From Nonomuraea harbinensis (GTDB taxonomy: Bacteria > Actinomycetota > Actinomycetes > Streptosporangiales > Streptosporangiaceae): a DNA stretch of 49,806 nt. Location: assembly GCF_019396385.1 (NCBI RefSeq), contig NZ_JAHKRN010000060.1, positions 1-49,806 of the forward strand, written 5' to 3'. The notes beneath the pieces are model-generated. The model was not told the origin of the DNA, searched no databases, and saw nothing but the letters and a program-made list of their open reading frames with translations. This document shows positions 7,843 to 16,223 of the stretch, in pieces (position 1 is the stretch's first letter; each line of letters starts with the position of its first letter). Made by a program: the position numbers and the translations under genes.

Positions 7843-9287
7843 GTGCAGGCACCGTACGACACCGAGGTCACCGCTGACGTCTTTGCGGAGGCGAAGAACA
7901 CCTTCAACTGTCTCATCGGACACCTCACCGATGCGGCGACCGGGACACTCACCCATGACCGGGTGGAGGAGACGATCGTCGAGCGGGGGCGTGAGCTGCA
8001 ACGCCTGCTGCTGCAGGCGCACCTTGACCTGCGAGCGCTGCGCGAGCGGCAGCAGGTGCACCTCGCCCGCCAGGACGGGGCGGCCGCGGGGGTGATCGGG
8101 GCCGACGGGGTGCCGCGGCGGCGGCTGGAGATCGGGCATCTCCGTCTGCTGGCCACGGTCGTCGGGACGGTGACCGTTCGTTGCCGGCGGTGCGGCACTC
8201 GGCCGGGCTGGCGAAGCTGGCGGTCGTGGAGACGGTGCGCGGCTCGTTCGACGCCGCTCTGGCGGCGCTCACGGCGCGCTGCGGCCAGGTGGTCGGCAAG
8301 CGGCAGATCGAGCAGTTGGTGGCACGGGCCGCGGCCGATGTCGATGCGTTCTACGCCGCGCGGCTCCCGGTGCCGTGCACGGCGTCCACGGTGCTGGTGC
8401 TCAGCGTGGACGGCAAGGGGATCGCGATGCGTCCCGAGGGGCTGCGGCCGGCGACGGCGAACGCCGCCGCCCGCGCTCGGGCCACGTTCCGGACGCGGCT
8501 GGCGTCCGGGGAGAAACCGGCGCGCAAGCGGATGGCGACGTTGGGGGTGGTTTATGACGCTGAACCGGCGCCGCGGCGGCCGCATGATGTGATCGCCGTC
8601 CCGGGCGGTCGAGCCGGCCGGCGCAGGCCGCGAGCCCGGCCGCGCGCGTTGCGCAAGTGGTTGTGCGGCTCGGTCATCGTCGGCCCCGGCGATGTGATCG
8701 CCAAGGTCTTCGACCAGGCCGAGGCCCGCGACCCCGGACGTGTCCGTCCCTGGGTCGTGCTCGTCGACGGGGCCCGGCACCAACTCGATCTGATCAGGTC
8801 CGAAGCGGCTCGGCGCGGCATCCGCGTCCACATCGTCATAGATTTCGTGCACGTGCTGGAGAAGTTATGGGCTGCCGCGTGGAATCTGCATCCGCCTGCG
8901 GATCCGGCTGCGGAGGACTGGGTCGCCGGCCACGCCCTGGCTCTGCTGGCCGGGCACACCGGCCGGGTGATCGCTGCGTTGGCCGCGCGGGCCACCGCAG
9001 CGGGCGTCCAGCACCGTGACGGCATCGACGCGTGCATCCGCTACCTGTCCAACAACGCCGAGCATCTGTGTTATGACCAGGCGCTGGAGGCGGGATGGCC
9101 GATCGCGACCGGGGTGATCGAGGGCGCATGCCGTCATCTGATCGCCGACAGGTTCGATCTCGCTGGGGCGCGGTGGGGCCTGGCCGGAGCCGAAGCGGTG
9201 CTGAAGCTCCGCGCGCTGGTCGCCAACGGTCATCTGGAGGAGTACTGGACTTTCCATCTCGCCCGGCAACACGAGCGCGTCCATTAG
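7843..9287 (+). pseudogene. ISKra4-family transposase, internal deletion and frameshift
   Basis: The start is the GTG at 7843 with AAGGAAG upstream. The N-terminal part reads to LLATVVGTVTVR near 8178. The reading then continues in another frame as LPAVRHSAGLAKLAVVETVRGSFD from about 8181 to the stop at 9287. Family members have about 19 further residues (a YRAPG...YPADA-type zinc/linker segment) between these parts, so roughly 56-58 bp were lost, shifting frame. DDE residues are otherwise visible: Asp in LSVDGKGIAM, Asp in VVLVDGARHQL and Glu in GVIEGACRHLI. The C-terminus GARWGLAGAEAVLKLRALVANGHLEEYW is the family signature. Probably inactive unless complemented. Confidence 0.88.
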
Positions 9288-9372
9288 GTCGGCTACCAGG
9301 ACGGATATGCCCTCACGGCTTGATCTCCCCAGTCACTGAGAACGAGCCGCACCCAGGTGAGATAGCCGCTGG

Positions 9373-9583
9373 TCAGCGTTGCGCGAGGGCTGCGTAGGCG
9401 GCGGAGCGACCGATTTGAGGGTGCGGGCGGCCTCGCTGACCGAGACGCCGTCGTCGACCAGGCGACGCAGTGTGGCCAGTTCGGCGGGGCCTATGACGCG
9501 TGGCCGGCTGGTCTTCCCCTTGCCGGGCAGCACAGCGCCAGTGGCTTCGCGGCGCCGGACCGTGAGGCCCAGCGCCGCCGCGG
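9373..9583 (-). pseudogene. Serine recombinase (resolvase/invertase) C-terminal remnant
   Basis: On the minus strand from about 9583 one can read ALGLTVRRREATGAVLPGKG, then SRPRVIGPAELATLRRLVDDG and VSVSEAARTLK. After a one-base frame change comes IGRSAAYAALAQR and a stop at 9373-9375. This is the linker plus Hin-type helix-turn-helix tail of a serine recombinase; the catalytic domain is missing. It lies between the IS right end and the anti-sigma gene and is a dead fragment. Confidence 0.65.
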
Positions 9584-9592
9584 GTGATCAGG

Positions 9593-10477
9593 TCAGTTGC
9601 GCGCGGAGCCGCCCGTGGCCGGTGTGTTCAGCTGCGTGCTCGTCAAGCCGGTGAGCTCCTCGAGGGAGACGCTGTGCCGCGACCCGTCCTGGAGGATCGC
9701 CGTGACGCTCTTGACGCCGCCACGAAGTGAGGCGTTCTCGCGTTCCTCTGTCGTCGGTGCGTCCGGCCACCAGGCCGCGAAGTAGCCGCCGGTGACGGTC
9801 GCGGTCACGTCGCCTTTCGCCTCCGTGGAGAGCTCCAGGCCCACCACGTCGGCACCGACTCTGCCGGTCACGGTACGCACGCTCTCCTCACTCGTGCTCA
9901 GGACCGAGCCGAGGATGGCCCGCGCCGACCCCGCAGGAACCGGTGGAAGCGGTTGTGCGCCGGGCCCCGGCGTGCTGCCATGCGCGCCGACGAGGTCGCC
10001 GTCGCGGAGCAGGCAGGTGATCTCGGCCAGGTGGCTGCTGCCGTCGTTGACGTAGACGAGCGTCCATGGCCCCCGGCCCTCGGTCACCACGGGCCGGAAG
10101 CCGAGGTCGCGCCCGGTTGTGCGCTTGGCGGTGTCCTGGGCATTGTCGAGGCACTTCTCCTGGGCGTCGATGGCCCGGTCACCGCTCACCGTGTGCGGCG
10201 TCGCGGTCCACGCTGCCATCGCTGAGCCGCCGCCGAACACGCCGGGCATCAGCAGCGCTGCCGCGATGCCGGCGGCCACCCCTCCGCTGGCAATGGTGAG
10301 ACGCCTGGCGGTGAGTACGCGAGGGCTGCTGGTCGTCGGTGCGGGCGCCCTCATGGGGTTGGTGGCCATCACCCGGGCCAGCAGGGCCCGAGCCTTGGGG
10401 TCGATGCTGGTGTCCAGGTCAGCGGGGGTGACGGCCGGGTCGAGGCCGCGCAGGGCGTGGTCGAGGGTGTCGTTCAT
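9593..10477 (-). CDS. Membrane-anchored anti-sigma-type protein
   Basis: A 294-residue protein translated from ATG at 10477 (MNDTLDHALRGLDPAV), overlapping the sigma-factor stop by 4 bp (ATGA). Residues 1-50 are cytosolic; one membrane segment lies at about 56-80 (TIASGGVAAGIAAALLMPGVF) and the rest is an extracytoplasmic domain (about 85-294) with two cysteines (EKCLDN and ITCLLRDG). The topology and coupling fit an anti-sigma or sensor partner of the ECF sigma factor (the CU044_5270-like group of actinobacteria). There is no zinc-binding HxxxCxxC motif, so it is not a ZAS-type anti-sigma. Ligand unknown. Confidence 0.75.
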   Translation of the reverse strand: MNDTLDHALRGLDPAVTPADLDTSIDPKARALLARVMATNPMRAPAPTTSSPRVLTARRLTIASGGVAAGIAAALLMPGVFGGGSAMAAWTATPHTVSGDRAIDAQEKCLDNAQDTAKRTTGRDLGFRPVVTEGRGPWTLVYVNDGSSHLAEITCLLRDGDLVGAHGSTPGPGAQPLPPVPAGSARAILGSVLSTSEESVRTVTGRVGADVVGLELSTEAKGDVTATVTGGYFAAWWPDAPTTEERENASLRGGVKSVTAILQDGSRHSVSLEELTGLTSTQLNTPATGGSARN

Positions 10478-11052
10478 CGCATGCTCCGGGAGTCCACGGT
10501 GGCGGTCGCCACGGGCTGGGTCGTAGTGGCGGGGGCGGCGTCGGCGTGGTGGCGCAGGGCACGCCGGGCACGGGCGAGCCTGAGCCGGAACGCGACGGGG
10601 GAGATGCCGAGCACCCGCGCGGCCTGTGGGGCTGTGAGCCCATCCCACACGGCCAAGGCGAGCGTCTCCTGGTGGCGCGGGCTGAGCCGCCGCCACGCCT
10701 GGACGAGGTCGAGCCGGCGTGCCACCAGCTCGGGGTCCAGCCCGGCCGCCGCGGCACCGGTCAGCTGGCTGTCGGCGATGCGGACGGTGAGCGCCTGCCG
10801 CCGCTGGTCGGCCCGCAGCCCGTTGCGGAGAGTGCGGTGCGCCACGCCGAACAGCCAGGCGCGCGCCTCGTCCGCCGCACGCGGCACGTCGTCCAGGCGC
10901 CGCCAGGCGACGAGGAACACGTCGGCGACTACGTCCTCGGCGTGGGAGGGGTGGACGCGACGCTCGACGAACCGCAGCAACGCGGCATACGTCTGCTCGT
11001 AGAGGTGGGCGAAGCGCTGGCTGCGCGGCGGCCCGGTGTCGGTGACGTTCAT
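10474..11052 (-). CDS. ECF RNA polymerase sigma factor
   Basis: A 192-residue sigma-70 family protein of the extracytoplasmic function group. Region 2 is seen at about residues 15-75 (FAHLYEQTYAALLRFVERRV then AEDVVADVFLVAWRR) and region 4 helix-turn-helix at about 120-165 (LSPRHQETLALAVWDGLTAPQ, ARVLGISPVAFRLRLARARR). It starts at ATG 11052 and is translationally coupled to the membrane anti-sigma-type gene. The pair resembles the decayed pair at 33812-34745 in organisation. Confidence 0.92.
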   Translation of the reverse strand: MNVTDTGPPRSQRFAHLYEQTYAALLRFVERRVHPSHAEDVVADVFLVAWRRLDDVPRAADEARAWLFGVAHRTLRNGLRADQRRQALTVRIADSQLTGAAAAGLDPELVARRLDLVQAWRRLSPRHQETLALAVWDGLTAPQAARVLGISPVAFRLRLARARRALRHHADAAPATTTQPVATATVDSRSMR

Positions 11053-11335
11053 ACCTAGGTCATGTCCGGCCGGCCCGCAGGTGTGTCGCGAACCGGGGTC
11101 CTCGTAGTTTCAGCCATGAATCCAGCGAAGTGAGGCCTGACCTGCGCGTAACCGCCCGGGTGAGCCTCGGGTACACGTGTCCGGTCGATCGACGCCATCC
11201 AACCTCCAGGAACCATCGCTAAGCAGCCGGAACGCAAAGACCTTAACGATCAGCGATCAAGCCCGCGGCCCGTTTCCGCCGTATTCCGGTGGCACCCCCG
11301 GCTACGGCCGCTACCTCGTCACAGCCGACAGCATG
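11053..11335. other. Intergenic, no feature seen
   Basis: Separates the sigma-factor gene from the MITE-like element. A short minus-strand open frame at 11055-11237 has no recognisable product. The sigma operon promoter should lie here, but I see no clear motif. Confidence 0.5.
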
Positions 11336-11551
11336 GCGGCTCGTTCTCAGTGACTGGAGAGATCAAGCCGTGAGGGCATATCCGTCCTGGTACGTAGCCG
11401 GTCTGATGGACACGCTCGTGTTGCCGGGCGAGGTGGTAACGCCAGTACTGCTCGAGATGACCGTTGGCCACCAGCGCGCGGAGTTTCAACACCGCTTCGG
11501 CCCCGGCCAGGCCCCAGCGCGCCCGCACTCACTGAAGACGAGCCGCACCCG
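11336..11551 (-). mobile_element. MITE-like internal deletion derivative of the ISKra4 element
   Basis: Both IS ends are kept: GCGGCTCGTTCTCAGTGA at 11336-11353 is identical to the end of the large element, and TCACTGAAGACGAGCCGCAC begins the other end (11529-11551). Between them only the last about 50 codons of the transposase remain (ARWGLAGAEAVLKLRALVAN, minus strand). The 216-bp length with both terminal repeats is what a non-autonomous, trans-mobilised copy would look like. Confidence 0.8.
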
Positions 11552-11598
11552 TATCGGATTCAGGTCTGCTGCAGGTCGGCGTCCCATGCTTGGCCGCG

Positions 11599-11961
11599 TC
11601 ACGCATGGGGCGGGGCGTGGTCCACTCCGACGTGAGCGCCCACGTCGTCGCCGCAGGCCGCATCGAGCACCACGTCCAGCAGCCCGGGAAACCGGGCGTC
11701 CAGATCGTCGCGGCGCAGCTTGACGTAGCAGCGGGTGCCTTCCTGGCGGGTCCGGGTGATGCCCGCGTCGCGCAGCACGCGTAGATGGTGGCTGAGCGTC
11801 GACTTGGCCACGGGGACGCGAAGCTCGCCCCAGCCCCGCTCACGGCCGTCGGCCAGCACGCGCACCAGCCCGACGCGGATCGGGTCGCTGAAGGCGCCCA
11901 TCACGGCGACGAGGGTCATCTCCTCGAGCTCGGGATGTTGTGCCTGCTTCACGAACACCAT
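11599..11961 (-). CDS. ArsR-family winged-helix regulator
   Basis: A 120-residue helix-turn-helix repressor. The core (LVAVMGAFSDPIRVGLVRVL then VPVAKSTLSHHLRVLRDAGI and TRTRQEGTRCYVKLRRDDLD) is a standard ArsR/SmtB winged helix with recognition helix KSTLSHHLRVLRDAG. No metal-binding cysteine cluster is seen (single Cys residues only), so it is probably not a metal sensor. It is divergent from an SDR gene with a 9-bp inverted repeat between them and likely represses both. Confidence 0.88.
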   Translation of the reverse strand: MVFVKQAQHPELEEMTLVAVMGAFSDPIRVGLVRVLADGRERGWGELRVPVAKSTLSHHLRVLRDAGITRTRQEGTRCYVKLRRDDLDARFPGLLDVVLDAACGDDVGAHVGVDHAPPHA

Positions 11962-11965
11962 GCTA

Positions 11966-11998
11966 CCTTGTTCGACATTTCACGAACAACGAACAAGG
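11966..11998. promoter_or_regulatory. Inverted-repeat operator in the ArsR/SDR intergenic region
   Basis: CCTTGTTCG (11966-11974) and CGAACAAGG (11990-11998) form a perfect 9-bp dyad, with an extra CGAACAA at 11983-11989. TTCACGAACA occurs at 11948-11957 and 11979-11988. The dyad ends just before the SDR start and also covers the expected arsR promoter, fitting autorepression and SDR control. Confidence 0.65.
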
Positions 11999-12005
11999 AG
12001 TGGTG

Positions 12006-12770
12006 ATGAACGATCAGGCTCAGGGCGACTTCGCCGGCAAGGTGGTCATCGTGACCGGCGCCGGATCAGGCATCGGACGCGCTGTGGCCCGAGCCTTCGC
12101 CCGGGCCGGAGCGCGCGTGCTCGGCGTCGCCCGCCGCGTGCAGACGCTGGAGGAGACCGCCGCCGACCACGCGCGGATCGCCGTCCACGCCGCCGATCTG
12201 CGCGACCCGCACACACCCCAGCAGGTCATCGATACCGCCACCGGACTGTGGGGGCGTGTGGACGTACTGGTCAACAACGCCGGTGCCACGAAGGTGATGC
12301 CCCTGGGCGAGACCACCGCCGACGGCATCGCCGGCCTGTTCGCCCTCAACGTCACCGCGCCCAGCCTGCTCGCCGCTGCCGCCCTGCCCCATTTGCGCAG
12401 CACAGAAGGCTCCATCGTCAACGTCTCCAGCACTTACGGCCACCGGCCACTGCCCGGCGGCGCCCATTACGCCGCCTCCAAAGCCGCCCTCGAACAGCTC
12501 ACCCGCAGCTGGGCCCTGGAACTGGCCGCCGACAGAGTCCGCGTCAACGCCCTGGCCCCCGGCCCCACCGAGAGCCAGGCCCTGGCCGCCGCCGGGCTGC
12601 CCGAGCAGGTGGTCGAGCAGATCAAACGCGACGAGGCCGCTCGCATCCCGCTCGGCCGCCGCGGCAACCCTGAAGAGGTCGCCACCTGGATCCTGCGCCT
12701 GGCCGACCCCGCCGCGACCTGGCTGACCGGCCAGATTCTCACGATTGACGGCGGCCTGGAACTCGCGTAG
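12006..12770 (+). CDS. Short-chain dehydrogenase/reductase (SDR)
   Basis: A 254-residue classical SDR using NAD(P)H. Visible motifs are TGAGSGIGRAVARAF (cofactor loop, about residues 17-31), VNNAGATK (about 91-98), the catalytic Ser in NVSSTYGHR, Tyr/Lys in HYAASKAALEQL (about 158-169), and the C-terminal GQILTIDGGLELA. The start is ATG 12006 with AAGGAG at 11995-12000. The substrate is unknown. It is divergent from an ArsR-type repressor, so probably induced by a small molecule. Confidence 0.92.
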   Translation: MNDQAQGDFAGKVVIVTGAGSGIGRAVARAFARAGARVLGVARRVQTLEETAADHARIAVHAADLRDPHTPQQVIDTATGLWGRVDVLVNNAGATKVMPLGETTADGIAGLFALNVTAPSLLAAAALPHLRSTEGSIVNVSSTYGHRPLPGGAHYAASKAALEQLTRSWALELAADRVRVNALAPGPTESQALAAAGLPEQVVEQIKRDEAARIPLGRRGNPEEVATWILRLADPAATWLTGQILTIDGGLELA

Positions 12771-12861
12771 GCCGGGTATCCGGCTGATGTTCGGGGATGA
12801 CATCCACCATCTCCGGTGGCTCCTTCGGTGACCTCTTCCCGGCCCGCGCCATCCCGGGAGA

Positions 12862-12976
12862 TGTACGTGACAGCGGTCAATTCTCACGTACACGCGCGAT
12901 CATGGCCGCGCGGCGACCAGGACAACCCTCCGCCGGGGCGATGCGCGACTCCGGCACCTTGTCCGGTACATCGCCG
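12862..12976 (+). repeat. Recombinase-upstream repeat, copy B, with palindrome
   Basis: TGTACGTGA (12862-12870) and TCACGTACA (12884-12892) form a perfect dyad of the same 31-bp overall span as the equivalent arms at 5447-5477. The following 12886-12976 matches 5471-5561 at about 77 of 91 positions. Here no recombinase follows; instead a GC-rich hairpin (CGCCGCCG...CGGCGGCG, about 12974-12994) comes next. It has the same orientation as copy A. Confidence 0.72.
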
Positions 12977-13094
12977 CCGCCGTCGAACGGCGGCGAACCC
13001 GGAGCCGTCACCACGCAGGGCGCCGGTCGGCCACCGGCACACAATGGGGCCACCGTTAATGTTGGACGTTCATCGGACAGTTCGGGAGCCAGGC

Positions 13095-14000
13095 ATGCGT
13101 GCTCTTCAGATCGGCCACTTTGGAGATCTTGATGTGCTGGAGCTGGTCAACGTACCGGAACCGCAACCGGCCGATGGCGAGGTACTGGTGCGGGTCATCG
13201 CCTCGGCCATCAACCCGGTTGACGACAAGACGAGGGAAGGGGCCATCGGTGAGGGCACGCCACCGTTGCCGATGACGCTGGGCTGGGAACTGGCAGGGAT
13301 CGTCGTCGACCCGGGCACGAGCGGGCTGTCCGTCGGCGAGCGGGTGTTCGGCATGTCGCATCAGCTGGCGACCGGGCGCGGGTCGTGGGCCGACCTCGTC
13401 GCCATCCCGGCTGCCTCCATCGCCCAGGCGCCCACGTCGGTCAGCCTGGTCGAGGCGGCGACCCTGCCCCTGCCGGGACTGACCGCGTTGCAGACCATGG
13501 ACTGGCTGGGGGTCGGCCAGGGAGACAAGTTGCTGGTGGCAGGCGCGGCAGGAGCCGTCGGCGGACTGGCAGTGCAACTCGCGTGTGCTCGCGGAGCGCA
13601 GGTGGACGCGCTGGTGTCCAGACAAGTGCAAATTGAGGTGGTACGGGAGCTGGGAGCCGACCACATCACCACCGACCGGACCACCCTGCCGGTGGGCGGC
13701 TACGACGCCATCTTCGACACTTTCGGCGCCTTCGTCACCGACGCCGTGGCCGATGGCGGCAGGTACGCCTCGATCGCCACTCAAGCCGGGCCCGTACCCG
13801 ACCTGTCGCATCGTCGGGTGCGCACCACGGTCAACCAGGTACGCGAAGATGGCCGCGGGCTCGCCGAACTTGCCGCAGCCGTGGACGGCGGGCGACTGAA
13901 GATCCGGGTCGACGCGCAATACGCCATGCAGAACGTGAAAGCCGCGCACGAGCATTTCCAGCGGGGGAGCCTGAACGGGAAGGTCGCGCTGATCTTCTGA
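13095..14000 (+). CDS. MDR-family NADP-dependent oxidoreductase (quinone reductase-like)
   Basis: A 301-residue zinc-independent medium-chain dehydrogenase/reductase. The N-terminal GroES-like domain (about residues 1-125; PADGEVLVRVIASAINPVDD) precedes a Rossmann domain with GAAGAVGGLAVQLA (about 155-168). The zinc-ligand residues of alcohol dehydrogenases are absent, as in quinone oxidoreductases. The start is ATG 13095 with GGGAG at 13084-13088; a longer start at 13059 is possible. The C-terminus HFQRGSLNGKVALIF is typical. The substrate is probably a quinone or enone. Confidence 0.9.
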   Translation: MRALQIGHFGDLDVLELVNVPEPQPADGEVLVRVIASAINPVDDKTREGAIGEGTPPLPMTLGWELAGIVVDPGTSGLSVGERVFGMSHQLATGRGSWADLVAIPAASIAQAPTSVSLVEAATLPLPGLTALQTMDWLGVGQGDKLLVAGAAGAVGGLAVQLACARGAQVDALVSRQVQIEVVRELGADHITTDRTTLPVGGYDAIFDTFGAFVTDAVADGGRYASIATQAGPVPDLSHRRVRTTVNQVREDGRGLAELAAAVDGGRLKIRVDAQYAMQNVKAAHEHFQRGSLNGKVALIF

Positions 14001-14094
14001 ACGGGTCGTCCCGGGAAACGATCAATCCCAAGGCGGGAAGCGATCTCCTCCACCTGCGTCACGTCGCAGCTAGAGACCATTCGTGAACACCCCC

Positions 14095-14567
14095 GCCTGC
14101 AGCGTGCATCCTCCCGTGGCACCGGCGGCCGAGGATTGGGTGGCCAGTCATGCTCTGGCCCTGCTAGCCAGGCACACCGTTCACTTCGTCACCGCGCTAT
14201 CCTGCCAGGCCGCCACTACGGCCGTGCACCGCCGCGACGGCATCGACAGCGTCCGCTACCTCACCAACAGCCTTGAGTAACTGCGCTACGACCAGGTGCT
14301 GGAGGCGGGATGGGCGATCGCGACCGGCGTGATCGAAGGCGCCTGCCGCCATCTGATCACCGACAGATTGGACCTCGCCGGGGGACGCTGGGTCCTGGCC
14401 GGAGCAGAAGCGGTCCTGAAACTTCGCGCCCTGATCGCCAACGGTCATCTCGACGAATACTGGCGTTTCACCGCGCCCGGCAACGAACGTGTCCACCAGC
14501 ACGACTACCGGGACGGATACTCCCTCACGGCTTGATCGCTCCGGTCACTGAGGAAGAGCTACACCCA
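14095..14567 (+). mobile_element. ISKra4 remnant, 3' part with right terminal repeat
   Basis: This is the 3' end of a second transposase copy. It reads HPPVAPAAEDWVASHALALL, then in-frame stop TAA after TNSLE near 14278, then YDQVLEAGWAIATGVIEGAC through DEYWRF to the stop at 14535. The right terminal repeat TCACTGAGGAAGAGCTACAC-CCA occupies 14545-14567. The 5' half is missing. The next gene begins 13 bp after the terminal repeat. Confidence 0.85.
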
Positions 14568-14580
14568 AAGGAGACGGCTA

Positions 14581-15031
14581 TGAACAGCGTGACGGCCAAT
14601 GACTATCGCTGGTTGGAGGAGTTCGACTACCGCTTCGACTCCGGCCTCTGCTTCACCTTCGCCAAGGCGCTTGATCCACACGACGTGCTGCGCCGCCTGC
14701 GGGCCGTGGACGACCCCGGCTACATCGGCCCGGGCGGCATCGAGGTGGGCACTGCATCGGGGGGATCCATCATGATCGAATGGGGTGGCTACGCGGGCAT
14801 CATGCGAGACGTCGTTCGCGATCTGTCGGCTGGTACGGTCATCGCCAGCGTCAAGCGCAACGTCAACTGGCATGCCACCTTATCGGCCGCCACCTCCAGG
14901 CCGCACTCGCCCTTGCCGAGCACCGTACCGGTGTCCGGCTGGAACCTCGGCACCTGCAGTCGATGCCCTCGTATGCGTCCATCGCGCACTACTATGCGCC
15001 TGAGCATGGTGGCGCGCCGGAACTTGCCTGA
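14581..15031 (+). pseudogene. DUF6461-like protein gene, frameshifted
   Basis: From ATG 14581 (AAAGGAG just upstream) the frame reads MNSVTANDYRWLEEFDYRFD then GLCFTFAKALDPHDVLRRL, GGSIMIEWGGYAGIMRDVV and ASVKRNVNWHATL, the pattern I associate with DUF6461. Near 14875 the frame is lost. A C-terminal continuation in another frame (HLQAALALAEHRTGVRLEPR, SYASIAHYYAPEHGGAPELA) ends at 15031. One frame change near 14870-14890 explains it. Function of the family is unknown. The break could also be a sequence error. Confidence 0.65.
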
Positions 15032-15311
15032 CACCGACCCGCGTGGCATACCTCGTCCGGGCCATGCAGAGCTGCCTCGGCGGAGGCCTCTGCGGCGAGG
15101 GGTTCGTCCGAGAGTTTCGCTTCGTCCGACTGCCAGCGACGAGTGCGCCCTGAAGCCGCAGATTGGTGTCATTTCAGCAGGCCAGTGCGGGAGGCTGCCT
15201 GTCCCGGACCTCATAAAGGTGCGCGACGGAGGCTGCATAGGGCAACGGGCCGCGTGCCTGCTCAGGTGTCAGCCGGATGCCAGTACAGCGTTCGGCCTGC
15301 CAGTCGTCGGC
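15032..15311. other. Intergenic, no feature seen
   Basis: Between the broken DUF6461-like gene and the end of the LysR gene. No conserved frame or strong repeat was recognised. Confidence 0.4.
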
Positions 15312-16154
15312 TCAGGTCCGGCCGGCTGTCTCGGTGGCCGTGCGGACGAAGGCGGCCAGGGCCGGGGAACGGCTCCACTCCGGCCAGGCGACCATCATCG
15401 TGGTCGGCGGCACGTCGAGCACGGGGACGGCGACCACGTCGCCGCCCAGGTAAGCACGGGCGGACTCCGGCAGGACGGCGACGGCGTGCCCCAGGGCGAT
15501 CAGCTGCAGCAGCTGTCCGGCATCCCGCACCTCCGGGCCATCGCCGCGGTCGCCGGGCAGGCCCGCCCAGCGCGGCATGACCTCGTCCTTCAGGTCCGCC
15601 AGGGTGACCGCAGCCCGTCCGGCCAGCCGGTGCCCCAGCCGCAGCACCACGATCTGCTCTTCGACCAAGAGCTCCTCGTGGTCGAGCCCGGTCAGGTCCG
15701 GCCGGCCGTGCAGCAGCCCGACGTCGGCGAAACCGCCGCGCAGCAGGGCCGCGTGCTCGCCGAAGCCGCAGAACAGCACCTCCACCGGCACCGCGTCCGG
15801 TTCCTTCTCGTACGCGGCCAGGATGTCCGGCAGCATGCCGCCGTCGCCGACGGCCTTCATCACCAGGGTGAGCCGGGGTTCCTGACGCCCCGCGCGCCGG
15901 GTGCGGCGGACAGCCGCTGACAGCCCTTCCAGCGCCCTTCTGCCCTCGTCGAGCAGCACCTGTCCCGCCGGGGTGAGCGCGACCCTCCTGCTGCTCCGCT
16001 CCAGCAGCGTGACCCCGAGGCGGCGTTCGAGCTGCTTGACGGCTCGAGACAGGGGCGGTTGGGCGATGCAGAGGCGTTCGGCCGCCCGGGTGAAGTTCAG
16101 CTCCTCGGCAACGGCCACGAAATAGGCCAGTTCGCGGGCTTCTATCCCGTCCAT
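15312..16154 (-). CDS. LysR-family transcriptional regulator
   Basis: A 280-residue regulator. The N-terminal winged helix (ELAYFVAVAEELNFTRAAERLCIAQPPLSRAVKQLERRLG, about residues 8-47) carries the LysR consensus, and a periplasmic-binding-protein-like effector domain follows (about 90-280). It starts at ATG 16154 (MDGIEAREL) and is divergent from an SDR/deazaflavin oxidoreductase pair 69 bp away, which it probably controls. A near-perfect dyad lies in the gap. Confidence 0.93.
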   Translation of the reverse strand: MDGIEARELAYFVAVAEELNFTRAAERLCIAQPPLSRAVKQLERRLGVTLLERSSRRVALTPAGQVLLDEGRRALEGLSAAVRRTRRAGRQEPRLTLVMKAVGDGGMLPDILAAYEKEPDAVPVEVLFCGFGEHAALLRGGFADVGLLHGRPDLTGLDHEELLVEEQIVVLRLGHRLAGRAAVTLADLKDEVMPRWAGLPGDRGDGPEVRDAGQLLQLIALGHAVAVLPESARAYLGGDVVAVPVLDVPPTTMMVAWPEWSRSPALAAFVRTATETAGRT

Positions 16155-16165
16155 ACCGCCAGGGT

Positions 16166-16186
16166 ATCGCTCGCGACCGAGACGAT
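16166..16186. promoter_or_regulatory. LysR-type dyad in the divergent intergenic region
   Basis: ATCGCTCG (16166-16173), CGAC, then CGAG-A-CGAT (16178-16186): an inverted repeat with one extra base. It sits between the two divergent starts, the expected place for LysR autoregulation and activation of the SDR gene. Confidence 0.45.
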
Positions 16187-16223
16187 CGTGGTTCTATGCG
16201 GCCGCCCGTGGTGAGCTTTGGCC

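Larger units (their letters stand above)
7071..9355 (+). mobile_element. ISKra4-family insertion sequence, defective, with accessory ORF
   Basis: Bounded by imperfect 23-bp terminal inverted repeats: TGGGTGCAGCTCTCCTTCAG-TGA at 7071-7093 and, reversed, TGGGTGCGGCTCGTTCTCAG-TGA at 9333-9355 (18 of 23 identical). The element is 2285 bp and holds an upstream coiled-coil/winged-helix ORF and a transposase of the ISKra4 type that has lost an internal segment. I see no clear target duplication in the flanks. Three other pieces of the same family occur at 11336-11551, 14095-14567 and 30685-30922. Confidence 0.85.
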
